Positions 24,393-32,448 of a DNA stretch of 64,000 bases are shown one piece after another. Position 1 is the first letter of the stretch; every line of letters begins with the position of its first letter. The DNA comes from CAWBYL01 sp963793025 (GTDB lineage Bacteria > Actinomycetota > Acidimicrobiia > Acidimicrobiales > Acidimicrobilacustridaceae): contig CAWBYL010000004.1 in assembly GCA_963793025.1 (NCBI GenBank), positions 220,804 to 284,803 of the forward strand, given 5' to 3'. The translations under genes and the position numbers were made by a program. The notes beneath the pieces were generated by a model, which searched no databases, was not told the origin of the DNA, and saw only the letters and a program-made list of their open reading frames with translations.

Positions 24393-25691
24393 GTGGCGGC
24401 CAGCGGAGACGGAGAGCGGACGGTCCTCGGGCACCGCCCGAGTCGGTTCCTGCGCACGCTCGTCGTGGCGGTCGTACTCGGTGCCTTCGGTGGTCTGGTC
24501 ACCGTCGCCTTCGTCTGGCTGCTCGAGAAGATCCAACACGTCCTCTGGACGTGGCTCCCCGACACCCTCGATGTCGACCAGAACACCTGGTACTTCGTCA
24601 TCCCGATGGTGCTGGTGGGCGCCGTGCTCCTCGGCCTGGCCCGTCGCCGTCTGGGCGAGTACCCCGTCAACATCGAGCAGGCCATGGAGGACCACGCCCG
24701 CGACGGCGAGTTCGACCACCGCCACATCGCCCAGGCCACGCTGATCTCGCTCATCTCCCTGGGCTTCGGCGCCGCCCTCGGCCCGGAGGCGGCTCTCATG
24801 GCCATCCTCGGTGGGATCTCGAGCTGGGTGGCTCGGGTCATCGACGCCAACACGACCGAGGAGGCCGATCTCTCTTTCGTCGGCATCAGCGGGGCCTTCG
24901 GAGCGCTGTTCGGCGTGGCCGGCTCGGCCGCCCTCACCCTCGATCCGCGAGGCGACGACGTCGCCGACGCCCGTTCGGGTCGGCTGCTCCGCGTGATCCC
25001 GGGGCTCCTGGCTGCTCTCGCCGGCCTGTACATCTACCGCCACCTCGGCACTGCGGACCACTACTTCGACCTCGGGCTCCCGTCCTACTCGTTCTCCTGG
25101 TCGGACCTGGCGTGGTCCGTGCCGGTGACGGTGGTCGGGGCGGCCGTCGGGCTGGCCTTCCTCGGCTTCTGTCGGGTCACCGACCTCCTCCTCGCCCCGC
25201 TCGCCGGCCGTGCGGTCCTCGAGTCGGTCGTCGGGGGACTCGGGTTGGCGCTGCTGGCGTGCTGGTCCGCCCTGGTGCTGTTCTCGGGCCACCAAGGGGT
25301 CGACACCCTGATCAGGGAGTACGGCGACGACTCGGTCCGCTTCCTGGTGCTGATCGCCGTGGCCAAGTTGGTGGCGGCGTCGCTGCTGTTGAGCGCCAAG
25401 TGGAAGGGGGGCCGCTTCTTCCCTCTCATGTTCGTGGGCGCCGCCGTCGGGTTGGCCATGAGCGAGATGACCACGAGCATCGGCGAGGTCCCGGCCATCG
25501 CCGCCGGGATGACCGTCATCGTCGGAGTGCTCATCGGGCGCCCGCTCGTCGCCGCCGTCTTCATGATCTTCTTCTTCCCCGTGGCCGCCTGGCCGGTGGT
25601 GCTGGTGGCCGCAGTGGTCGGAGGGGTCGTCGGGGGCCGCCTGGGCAAGCGCATCGAGGGCAGGACCGAGGCGCCGCCGGCGGTGACCTGA
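24393..25691 (+). CDS. ClC-family chloride channel/transporter
   Basis: 432 residues from a GTG, a normal length for bacterial ClC without CBS domains. The selectivity motif GFGAALGPEAALMAI corresponds to GxxxGPE, and GGRFFPLMFVGAAVG is the second pore segment (GxFxP type). Around ten helices are visible. ClC proteins move chloride or fluoride, by channel or proton exchange. Which one applies cannot be decided by eye. It converges with the acyl-CoA ligase, with only four bases between stops. Confidence 0.9.
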   Translation: MAASGDGERTVLGHRPSRFLRTLVVAVVLGAFGGLVTVAFVWLLEKIQHVLWTWLPDTLDVDQNTWYFVIPMVLVGAVLLGLARRRLGEYPVNIEQAMEDHARDGEFDHRHIAQATLISLISLGFGAALGPEAALMAILGGISSWVARVIDANTTEEADLSFVGISGAFGALFGVAGSAALTLDPRGDDVADARSGRLLRVIPGLLAALAGLYIYRHLGTADHYFDLGLPSYSFSWSDLAWSVPVTVVGAAVGLAFLGFCRVTDLLLAPLAGRAVLESVVGGLGLALLACWSALVLFSGHQGVDTLIREYGDDSVRFLVLIAVAKLVAASLLLSAKWKGGRFFPLMFVGAAVGLAMSEMTTSIGEVPAIAAGMTVIVGVLIGRPLVAAVFMIFFFPVAAWPVVLVAAVVGGVVGGRLGKRIEGRTEAPPAVT

Positions 25692-25695
25692 GGTC

Positions 25696-27213
25696 TCAGG
25701 CGCCGAACAGTTCGGCCACCGCGCCCTTCGTGACCTTGCCCATCGCGTTGCGGGGCAGGTCGTCGACCGCCAACCAACGCGTCGGGACCTTGGCCGCGGC
25801 CAGCCGCTCCTTGCCCCATGACCGCAGGGCGTCGGGGCCCGGCTCGTTCTCGCCCGGCTCCGGCACGTAGGCGATGGCGACGCGCTGGCCCCACTCGTCG
25901 TCGGGCAGGCCGACGACGGCGCAGTCGGCGATGCGGGGGTGGGAACGGAAGACCTCCTCGATCTCGAGCGCGGAGACCTTCTCGCCGCCCGTCTTCAAGA
26001 TGTCGACCGAGGCCCGACCGAGCAGACGGAACCCGTCGTCGTCGTGCACGGCGACGTCGCCCGTGCGGAACCAGCCGTCGACGAAGGACTCCGCGGTGGC
26101 GCCCGGGCGCTGCCAGTAGCCGGCGAAGACCTGGGGGCCACGGACCAGCAGTTCGCCGGGCAGGCCGTCGGCGACGTCGTGCCCGGACTCGTCGACCAGG
26201 CGCACCTCGACGGCGGGGAAGGGTTCTCCGACGTGGCCGGGGACGCGGTGGTCGAGGCGGTTGGACAGGACCATGCCCAGCTCGGTCATGCCGTAGCGCT
26301 CGAGCAGGACGTGCCCGGTGAGCGCCTGCCAGCGGTCGAGGGTGGCGGCGGGTAGGGCGGCCGATCCCGACACCATGAGGCGCAGGCCGGCCGCTCCCGA
26401 TGACCAGTGGTCGCGGGTGGCGGTGTCCGCCGCCTCCCACGCGCTGACGAGTCGGGCGTAGACCGTGGGCACGGCCATGAAGACGGTGATCCGGCCCGAG
26501 GCCAGACGATCCCAGGTGGCGACGGCGTCGAACCGACCCGGTGCCTCACAGCTCGCGCCGACCCACAGGGGGCACAGCGTGACGTTGACGATGCCGTGCA
26601 CGTGGTGCAGCGGGAGGATCAGGAGCGCCCGGTCGTCGGGTCGCCAGCCCCAGGCCTCGACCATCCCGGTGATCTGGGCGGCGACGCTGGCGTGGGTGTG
26701 AACCGCTCCCTTCGGCTTCCCGGTGGTGCCACTGGTGAACACCATCAGCGCGGGACGGTCGGGGTCGACCGACGGAAGCGGGGCGAGGTCGGCCGTCGGC
26801 GCGGGCATGCCCTCGGGCCCGAGGACGGCCACCACCGCGCAGGCGGGCGCGGCCGCCTCGGCGGCGTGACGATGCTCCTCGGACACGACCACCGCCGTGG
26901 CGCCACTCTCGGCGATGACGTAGGTGAGCTCGGCGGTGGGATGGTCGGGGTGGAGGGGGACGGCCAGTCCGCCGGCGAGCCATGTGCCGAGCAAGCCGGT
27001 GACGAAGTCGCGGCCGGGCCGGGCGAGGATGGCGACCCGGTCACCGCTCAGGTCGGTGCGTTCATCCAGGAGCCGCCGGGCCAGCTCGGCGGCCCCTCGG
27101 GCCAGGGCGGCGTAGGAGTGGGCGCCGTCGGGGTCGATGACGGCGGTGGCCTCACCGAACCGGGCGATCCGTCGGGCGAGCAGAGCATCGTCGTGGGCGT
27201 CGGCTGGCTCCAT
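25696..27213 (-). CDS. AMP-dependent acyl-CoA ligase (MatB/ACSF3-like)
   Basis: 505 residues of the ANL superfamily. The AMP-binding loop TSGTTGKPKG is at 160-169, LERYGMTELGM is the A5 motif, GWFRTGDVAV is A7, and NAMGKVTKG near the end carries the catalytic Lys. The stretch LPLHHVHGIVNVTLCPL resembles malonyl-CoA synthetase/ACSF3 proteins, so a short acyl or dicarboxylic acid substrate is possible. It is divergent from the enoyl-CoA isomerase-like gene, 106 bp apart, suggesting a shared fatty-acid role. Confidence 0.9.
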   Translation of the reverse strand: MEPADAHDDALLARRIARFGEATAVIDPDGAHSYAALARGAAELARRLLDERTDLSGDRVAILARPGRDFVTGLLGTWLAGGLAVPLHPDHPTAELTYVIAESGATAVVVSEEHRHAAEAAAPACAVVAVLGPEGMPAPTADLAPLPSVDPDRPALMVFTSGTTGKPKGAVHTHASVAAQITGMVEAWGWRPDDRALLILPLHHVHGIVNVTLCPLWVGASCEAPGRFDAVATWDRLASGRITVFMAVPTVYARLVSAWEAADTATRDHWSSGAAGLRLMVSGSAALPAATLDRWQALTGHVLLERYGMTELGMVLSNRLDHRVPGHVGEPFPAVEVRLVDESGHDVADGLPGELLVRGPQVFAGYWQRPGATAESFVDGWFRTGDVAVHDDDGFRLLGRASVDILKTGGEKVSALEIEEVFRSHPRIADCAVVGLPDDEWGQRVAIAYVPEPGENEPGPDALRSWGKERLAAAKVPTRWLAVDDLPRNAMGKVTKGAVAELFGA

Positions 27214-27319
27214 GCGTCTCCCCGGTGGTCCTGTCCGGCGACCGTAGCGGGCGCCCACGACGCGGATGAGAGGATGTCGGGGCCCGCACCGACGGGCACC
27301 GCTACGAGGGGGACATCCG

Positions 27320-28102
27320 TTGCTCGCCATTAACGACGTCGACCGCATCCGCACGATCACGCTCGACCGCCCCGACGCCCTGAACGCGTTCAACGAGGCG
27401 CTCTACGACGCCACCACCGACGCCCTCATCGACGCCGCCGCCGACCGCTCCGTGGCCGTGGTGGTCATCACCGGTACAGGACGGGCCTTCTCGGCCGGCA
27501 CCGACGTGGTGGAGATGGCGACCCGCAACGCCGGTGGCCTGGAACCGGGCCGTCACGGGTTCCCGGGCCTGATCGACAACCTGGTGGAGTTCCCCAAGCC
27601 CCTGATCTGCGCGGTGAACGGCCTGGCACTGGGGATCGGGGCCACCATGCTCGCTCTGTCCGATCTCGTGTTCATGTCGGCCGATGCCCGGATCCGGTGC
27701 CCGTTCACCGACCTCGCCGTGGCCCCCGAAGCGGCCAGCAGCTACACCTTCCCCGCGCTGCTGGGTCGCCACGACGCCATGTGGGCGCTGCTCAGCTCGA
27801 CCTGGCTGTCGGCCGCCGACTGCAAGGAGATGGGCCTGGCGTGGCGGGTGTGCGAGCCCGACGAGCTGATGGAGGAGACGATGCGCCACGCCCGTGTGTT
27901 CGCCTCGAAGTCGATCGACTCGCTGATGGAGAGCAAGAAGGCGGTCATCGCCGCTCTGCGCCAACCCATCGCCGACGCCCGTGAGCGCGAGAACGCCGCG
28001 TTCTCCCGGCTGTTGGGCAAGCCCGCCAACATGGAGGCGCTCACCGCCCTGGCCGAACGCCGTACGCCGGACTTCGCCGCGATCGACCTCGCCGAGGGCT
28101 GA
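27320..28102 (+). CDS. Enoyl-CoA hydratase/isomerase family protein
   Basis: 260 residues if started at TTG 27320, which follows GAGGGGG; this matches the family's usual length, whereas an ATG 54 bases upstream adds an unconserved arginine-rich head. The oxyanion-hole regions are AFSAGTD and NGLALGIGATM. The catalytic Glu137 in VAPEAASSYTFP matches the PEG(C/A)SS motif of delta3,delta2-enoyl-CoA isomerases better than hydratases, which use a second Glu not seen in GIGATM. It probably shifts double bonds during beta-oxidation of unsaturated fatty acids. It is followed after 12 bp by the LigD-like gene. Confidence 0.88.
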   Translation: MLAINDVDRIRTITLDRPDALNAFNEALYDATTDALIDAAADRSVAVVVITGTGRAFSAGTDVVEMATRNAGGLEPGRHGFPGLIDNLVEFPKPLICAVNGLALGIGATMLALSDLVFMSADARIRCPFTDLAVAPEAASSYTFPALLGRHDAMWALLSSTWLSAADCKEMGLAWRVCEPDELMEETMRHARVFASKSIDSLMESKKAVIAALRQPIADARERENAAFSRLLGKPANMEALTALAERRTPDFAAIDLAEG

Positions 28103-28114
28103 GCGGACCCGACC

Positions 28115-29083
28115 GTGACGACCCCGCCCCGTTGGGATCCCGTCACCGCCGACGAGCTGGACGCCCTCGACCTGCTGGGGGCCAAGGGGACCTGGGCGGT
28201 GGCCGGGCGGGAGGTGCCGCTCACGAACCTCGACAAGGTCCTGTTCCCCGGTCGGCGGGGCGAGGCGCCGCTGACCAAGCGCGACCTGGTCCGCTACCAC
28301 GCCGAGATCGCTCCTCACCTCCTGCGCTACTCCTACGACCGGGCCGTGAACCTCAACCGGTTCCCGAACGGCGTGGAGCGGCCCGGTTTCTGGCACAAGG
28401 CCGTGCCCACCCACGCCCCGGAGTGGATCGCCACCTGGGACAACGATGCCGCTGGGGAGAGCGAGACGCGTCGCTACTTCGTCGTCGACGAGGTCGCCTC
28501 GCTGGTGTGGATGGCGAACTACGGCGCCGTCGAGCTCCATCCGTGGACGTCGGCGACGACGGCCCCGCGCCGGCCGACGTGGGCGCTGATCGACATCGAT
28601 CCCGGCACCCGGACCACCTTCGACGAGGCGCTGGTGCTGGCCCGGCTCTACCGCACCGCGCTGGAGCACCTGGAGGTGGTGGCGGGCCCGAAGGTCACCG
28701 GGCAGCGGGGAGTCCAGATCTGGGTGCCCATCGCCCCCCACTACGAGTTCAGCGAGACCCGCGACTGGGTCGAGAAGGTGAGCCGGGTCGTGGGGGCCAC
28801 GGTGCCCGAGCTGGTGAGCTGGCGCTGGCACAAGGACGAGCGCGCGGGCCTGGCCCGGCTCGACTACACCCAGAACGCCATCAACAAGACGCTCGTCGCC
28901 CCGTTCAGCGCCCGCCCGGCGCCGGGAGCGCCGGTGTCGGTGCCCATCACCTGGGACGAGCTCGACGACCCGGACCTGGCGCCGGACCGCTGGACGATCC
29001 GCACGGTCATGGACCGGGTGGCCAACGTCGGGGATCCCCTGGCCGAGCTGGTCGGCGTCGAACAGGACCTCCCCGTCCTCTGA
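28115..29083 (+). CDS. Stand-alone LigD-type polymerase (primase-polymerase) domain protein
   Basis: 322 residues covering only the PolDom of the bacterial NHEJ protein LigD. VPLTNLDKVLFPG is the typical start, RYFVVDEVASLVWMANYGAVELHPW the central block, and LIDIDPG carries the DxD metal ligands; LDYTQNAINKTLVAPFSAR is the C-terminal motif. Such stand-alone PolDoms extend, fill or add nucleotides at DNA breaks and usually work with Ku and a ligase, neither of which is in this window. It starts 12 bp after the enoyl-CoA isomerase-like gene, likely the same transcript, though functionally unrelated. Confidence 0.9.
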   Translation: MTTPPRWDPVTADELDALDLLGAKGTWAVAGREVPLTNLDKVLFPGRRGEAPLTKRDLVRYHAEIAPHLLRYSYDRAVNLNRFPNGVERPGFWHKAVPTHAPEWIATWDNDAAGESETRRYFVVDEVASLVWMANYGAVELHPWTSATTAPRRPTWALIDIDPGTRTTFDEALVLARLYRTALEHLEVVAGPKVTGQRGVQIWVPIAPHYEFSETRDWVEKVSRVVGATVPELVSWRWHKDERAGLARLDYTQNAINKTLVAPFSARPAPGAPVSVPITWDELDDPDLAPDRWTIRTVMDRVANVGDPLAELVGVEQDLPVL

Positions 29084-29230
29084 GCGGCCAACGAGGGCGT
29101 CGGTTCACCGGGAACTCACAGGAGATCCTGGTACCTCTCTCACCTTCGGGCGGCCGCCGCCTTACCCGCCCCGACCATGGTGATGTCACCCCTCCGGGGG
29201 AGACCAGCAACCAAGCCAGGAGAATCCCTG

Positions 29231-29851
29231 ATGCGCAAGAAGCTCGCCACCGCCGGCATCGCCGCCGGCCTGACCGCCGGAGGCCTCGCCGGGCTCGTGA
29301 TCGTCCCCTCGGTCTCCGGAGCCCAGTCCACCAGCGCCACCGTTGACGCCGGCACCAGCTCCGACGCCACCCGCCCCGATCCGTCCACCCGGATCAGCGA
29401 CGCCCTCGCGCCCCTGGTGACCGACGGGACCATCACCCAGGACCAGGCCGACAAGGTCGCCTCGACGCTGGCCGACTCCATGCCCATGGGGGGCGAGAAG
29501 CACATGCGCGGCGGCGGACCGCAGCTCGATGCGGCAGCGACCCCCCTCGGGATGACCGCCGACGAGCTGCGCACCGAGCTCGAGGCGGGGCAGACCATCG
29601 CCCAGGTGGCCGAGGCCAAGGGCGTCGACGTGCAGACCGTGATCGACTCCATGGTCGCCGCCGAGAGGGCCAAGCTCGACGAGAAGGTGGCCGCCGGTGA
29701 CATCACCCAGGCCGAGGCCGACGCTCACCTGGCCGAGGACACGACCCGCTACACCGACATGGTGAACAACGAGATGCCGGCCCGGGGTGACCACGGACGA
29801 GGTCCGCACCGCCCCGACGCCGACGACCCGACCGACACCACCACCGGCTGA
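29231..29851 (+). CDS. Exported alpha-helical protein of unknown function
   Basis: 206 residues from ATG 29231 with an AGGAG just upstream. RKK followed by a hydrophobic Ala/Gly/Leu run and SGAQS indicates a signal peptide. The body has short repeated helices with the pattern (L)xxG(T/D)ITQxxAD, at about residues 66 and 153, and a LysM-like or DUF2680-like middle (LGMTADELRTELEAGQTIAQ). The tail is His/Arg/Asp-rich and hydrophilic. Proteins of this kind are found in spore formers and actinobacteria without known function. Confidence 0.72.
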   Translation: MRKKLATAGIAAGLTAGGLAGLVIVPSVSGAQSTSATVDAGTSSDATRPDPSTRISDALAPLVTDGTITQDQADKVASTLADSMPMGGEKHMRGGGPQLDAAATPLGMTADELRTELEAGQTIAQVAEAKGVDVQTVIDSMVAAERAKLDEKVAAGDITQAEADAHLAEDTTRYTDMVNNEMPARGDHGRGPHRPDADDPTDTTTG

Positions 29852-29975
29852 CCTCGCTCGCACCGGCAGACGTCGCTCGCCACGACGATCCCCCCGTCAC
29901 GGCTCGCCCGCCGGTCCCCCTCGCCGGTTCCGCCGCCGGTGACGGCCATGGCCCGACCCTCGCTAGGGTCGGGCC

Positions 29976-30878
29976 ATGGCGCGTCTGGTGGTCACCAACG
30001 ACGACGGGATCCACGGGCCGGGCCTGCATGCCCTCGTCGCCGCCCTGGACGCTGCCGGTCACGACGTGGTGGTGGTGGCTCCCGACTACGACGCCAGCGG
30101 CACTTCGGCATCGATCGGTCGTTTCGACCTGTCGAGCCACCTCCCGGTGCAGCGGGCCGAGATCCCGGGGGCGGAGGGCGTCGAGGCGTGGGCTCTCGCC
30201 GGGCCACCGGCCATGTGCGTCCTGGCGGTGGTCCTCGGCGGCTTCGGTCCGGAGCCCGATGCCATCGTCTCGGGCATCAACGCCGGAGCCAACACCGGCC
30301 GGGTGATCCTGCACTCGGGGACCGTCGGCGCCGCCCTGACCGCGCAGAACTTCGGCCTCCGGGCCCTGGCGGTGAGCCTGGCCGAAGCGCCCCGCTGGCG
30401 TTGGGGCGTGGCCGCCGCCCTCGCCGTGCAGGTCACCGAGCGTCTCCTCGACGCCCCGCCCCGGGTGACGCTGAACCTCAACGTTCCCGCCGGTCCCGAC
30501 GAGGAGATGCCGCCCCTGCAGTGGGCGCGCCTGGGGGCCTTCGGAACCGCCCGCGCCGCGGTCTCGGGCCTCGAGGACGGCCGACTGCAGTTCGAGCTCC
30601 AGGCGGTCGACGAGGAGGTGCGGGCCGACACCGACACGGCGCTGCTGCGCAAGGGCATCGCCACCCTCACCGCTCTGGGCGGCATCGCCGAGGTGTGGAC
30701 GTCGCCTCCGGACGGCCCCGCGGACCCGGCCGATGCCGACGGCGGCGAGGTGGCCGGGCCGACCGGTGGGCTGGCGGTCGAGGCCCATGCCGCCCCAGGC
30801 GACGACCTGTCACCGGCCCATCTGCTCGCCGACCCCACCCTCGCCGCCCACCTGCACCCCCGCCCCCCTGACCCCTGA
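29976..30878 (+). CDS. surE: 5'/3'-nucleotidase SurE
   Basis: 300 residues. The N-terminal LVVTNDDGIHGPGL holds the metal-binding Asp pair, and VSGINAGANTGR the substrate loop with its Asn. SurE removes phosphate from nucleoside monophosphates and short polyphosphates in stationary phase. About 45 extra residues at the C-terminus are Pro/Ala/Asp-rich and unconserved. The stop codon itself lies in a heptamer tandem repeat that runs on downstream, so repeat slippage could change the C-terminal tail. Confidence 0.93.
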   Translation: MARLVVTNDDGIHGPGLHALVAALDAAGHDVVVVAPDYDASGTSASIGRFDLSSHLPVQRAEIPGAEGVEAWALAGPPAMCVLAVVLGGFGPEPDAIVSGINAGANTGRVILHSGTVGAALTAQNFGLRALAVSLAEAPRWRWGVAAALAVQVTERLLDAPPRVTLNLNVPAGPDEEMPPLQWARLGAFGTARAAVSGLEDGRLQFELQAVDEEVRADTDTALLRKGIATLTALGGIAEVWTSPPDGPADPADADGGEVAGPTGGLAVEAHAAPGDDLSPAHLLADPTLAAHLHPRPPDP

Positions 30879-30923
30879 CCCCTGACCCCTGACCCCTGAC
30901 CCCTGACCCCTGACCCCTGACCC
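30869..30923 (+). repeat. Tandem TGACCCC heptamer repeat
   Basis: Seven perfect copies of TGACCCC (30869-30917) plus a six-base partial copy. The array begins in the last codons of surE, and the second unit supplies its TGA stop. Confidence 0.95.
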
Positions 30924-31034
30924 AAACGATGCGTATCTCGCGTGCTGGGGCACGCGAGGAGCGCATCGTTTGGGCAGGGGTGGCCTTCTGGTGCGCATGT
31001 CGCGTGCTCGGGGCACGCGAGGAGCGCATCGTTT
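30924..31034. repeat. Pair of related hairpin repeats (REP-like)
   Basis: The first element (30924-30971) has outer arms AAACGATGCG and CGCATCGTTT and inner arms CTCGCGTG and CACGCGAG around a six-base loop. The second (about 30991-31034) repeats its right two-thirds almost exactly (GCACGCGAGGAGCGCATCG) with a less perfect left arm. They sit between surE and the DegT gene. They could act as terminators or be dispersed palindromic repeats. Confidence 0.8.
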
Positions 31035-31097
31035 CGGGTCGGTCGGCGAGGGGGTCAGGGGCGCGGTGGGGGAGATGCGGGGCCTAGCGTCGGCGCG

Positions 31098-32363
31098 ATG
31101 AGCGAGGGGAAATCAGAACACGGGGCGGAGAGCGGGCGGACGACGGGGTCGCAGAGCGAGCCTCGTCGGGTGTTCTACGCGGGGAGCGTGCACGACCGGG
31201 CCGAGATCGACGCCGTGGTGGAGGTGCTCGAGGAGGGTCCGCTCGGCGTGTGGCCGGGTCGACGGGTCAACGCCATGGAGCGTGAGGTCGCCGCCCTGTT
31301 CGGCAAGGGCAGGGGGCTCATGTGCAACTCGGGCTCGTCGGCGCTGTACCTCGCCGTGGAGCTGCTGGACCTACCCGAGGGCTCCGAGGTGATCACCGCC
31401 GCCGTCACCTTCTCCACCGACCTGGCACCACTGATCCGAGCCCGGCTGGTGCCCGCCTTCGTCGACGTCGAAGCGGACACCTACAACATCGACGTGGCCG
31501 CCATCGAGGCGATGATCACGCCGCAGACCAAGGCGATCCTGACGCCGAACCTGATCGGCAACGCGCCGGACTGGGACGCCATCCGCGCCATCGCCGACGA
31601 CCACGACCTGCTCGTGGTCGAGGACAGCGCCGATGCCCTCGGTCCCACGCTCAGGGGCACCCCCACCGGCACCCGCTCGGACATCACCACGACCAGCTTC
31701 GCGTCGTCGCACATAATCACCTGCGCCGGGAACGGCGGCATGGTGTGCCTCGACGACGAGGCCCTGCGTGACCGGGGTCTGCTCCTGCGTCGGTGGGGAC
31801 GGCGGTCCGAGCTGCACTTCTTCGGGTCGAAGAAGCGCGAGCGCGACTTCTGGGAGGACCTCGACGGCATCCGCTACGACAACCAGTTCATCTTCGACGA
31901 GGTGGCGTGGAACTTCGAACCGTCGGAGCTGGGCGCGGCGTTCGGCCTGAAGCAGCTCGAGAAGCTCCCCGGCAACTACGGCCGGCGCCAGCGCAACTTC
32001 GCCATGTACACGGAGTGGTTCGCCGAGCACCAGGACCGCTTCGTGCTGCCCCGACAGCTGGAGGGTCTGGACACGGCCTGGCTCTGCTACCCGCTCACGA
32101 TCCGGCCCGAGGCGGGTTTCGAGCGGGCCGCCCTCCAGGAGTGGCTCGACGGCCACGGGGTCGACACCCGGACGGTGTGGACGGGGAACGCCACCCGTCA
32201 GCCCTTCATGCAGGGGCGCGACGTCCGGGTGCCGGCCACCGGTCTGCCCAACGCCGACCGGATCATGGAGGGTGGGTTCATCCTCCCCTGCAACCACGCG
32301 CTGGCCGACGACGACGTGGAGTACGTGCTCGAACAGGTGGCGGGCTTCCTCGCCGGTCGCTGA
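31098..32363 (+). CDS. DegT/DnrJ/EryC1 family PLP protein with Lys-to-His substitution
   Basis: 421 residues of the sugar aminotransferase fold: NSGSSALYLAVELL binds the cofactor phosphate, VEDSADALG holds the pyridine-facing Asp, and WNFEPSELGAAFGLKQLEKL is the dimer segment. At the Schiff-base position the sequence is SFASSHIITCAGNGG, so His205 stands where aminotransferases have Lys. The same swap defines the PLP/PMP-dependent 3-dehydratases ColD and E1 (RfbH), which remove the C3 hydroxyl of nucleotide-linked hexoses. A 3-deoxysugar dehydratase is therefore the best guess, but no other sugar-nucleotide genes are adjacent. The start is the ATG at 31098; hairpin repeats fill the upstream gap. 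Confidence 0.88.
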   Translation: MSEGKSEHGAESGRTTGSQSEPRRVFYAGSVHDRAEIDAVVEVLEEGPLGVWPGRRVNAMEREVAALFGKGRGLMCNSGSSALYLAVELLDLPEGSEVITAAVTFSTDLAPLIRARLVPAFVDVEADTYNIDVAAIEAMITPQTKAILTPNLIGNAPDWDAIRAIADDHDLLVVEDSADALGPTLRGTPTGTRSDITTTSFASSHIITCAGNGGMVCLDDEALRDRGLLLRRWGRRSELHFFGSKKRERDFWEDLDGIRYDNQFIFDEVAWNFEPSELGAAFGLKQLEKLPGNYGRRQRNFAMYTEWFAEHQDRFVLPRQLEGLDTAWLCYPLTIRPEAGFERAALQEWLDGHGVDTRTVWTGNATRQPFMQGRDVRVPATGLPNADRIMEGGFILPCNHALADDDVEYVLEQVAGFLAGR

Positions 32364-32387
32364 CGGCGAGGGCCGGGGGTTGCGGAG

Positions 32388-32409
32388 AGGGTACCCCCGG
32401 GGGTACCCT
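32388..32409. promoter_or_regulatory. CsoR/CstR-type operator palindrome
   Basis: A perfect 22-bp inverted repeat with no loop, 40 bp upstream of the dioxygenase-rhodanese start. Its core GGTACCCCCGGGGGTACC matches the TACCCC-GGGGTA pattern recognised by the CsoR/RcnR/CstR repressor family. CstR controls persulfide-detoxification operons in staphylococci. No such repressor gene lies in the window. The absence of a loop argues against a terminator. Confidence 0.65.
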
Positions 32410-32448
32410 GGGACCTCAGCAGATAGCTGTCGATCGAGGTGGTCCCTG

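Noticed and set aside
24311..25870. A 519-codon plus-strand frame overlapping the ClC gene
   Set aside because: It is out of frame with the ClC membrane protein and rich in Arg/Pro/Gly, typical of a GC-bias shadow.
30869..30923. Heptamer array as a CRISPR remnant
   Set aside because: Unit length is 7 bp without spacers, and no cas genes are present.
32388..32409. Terminator for the DegT gene
   Set aside because: The palindrome has no loop and matches a CsoR-type operator placed at promoter distance from the next gene.
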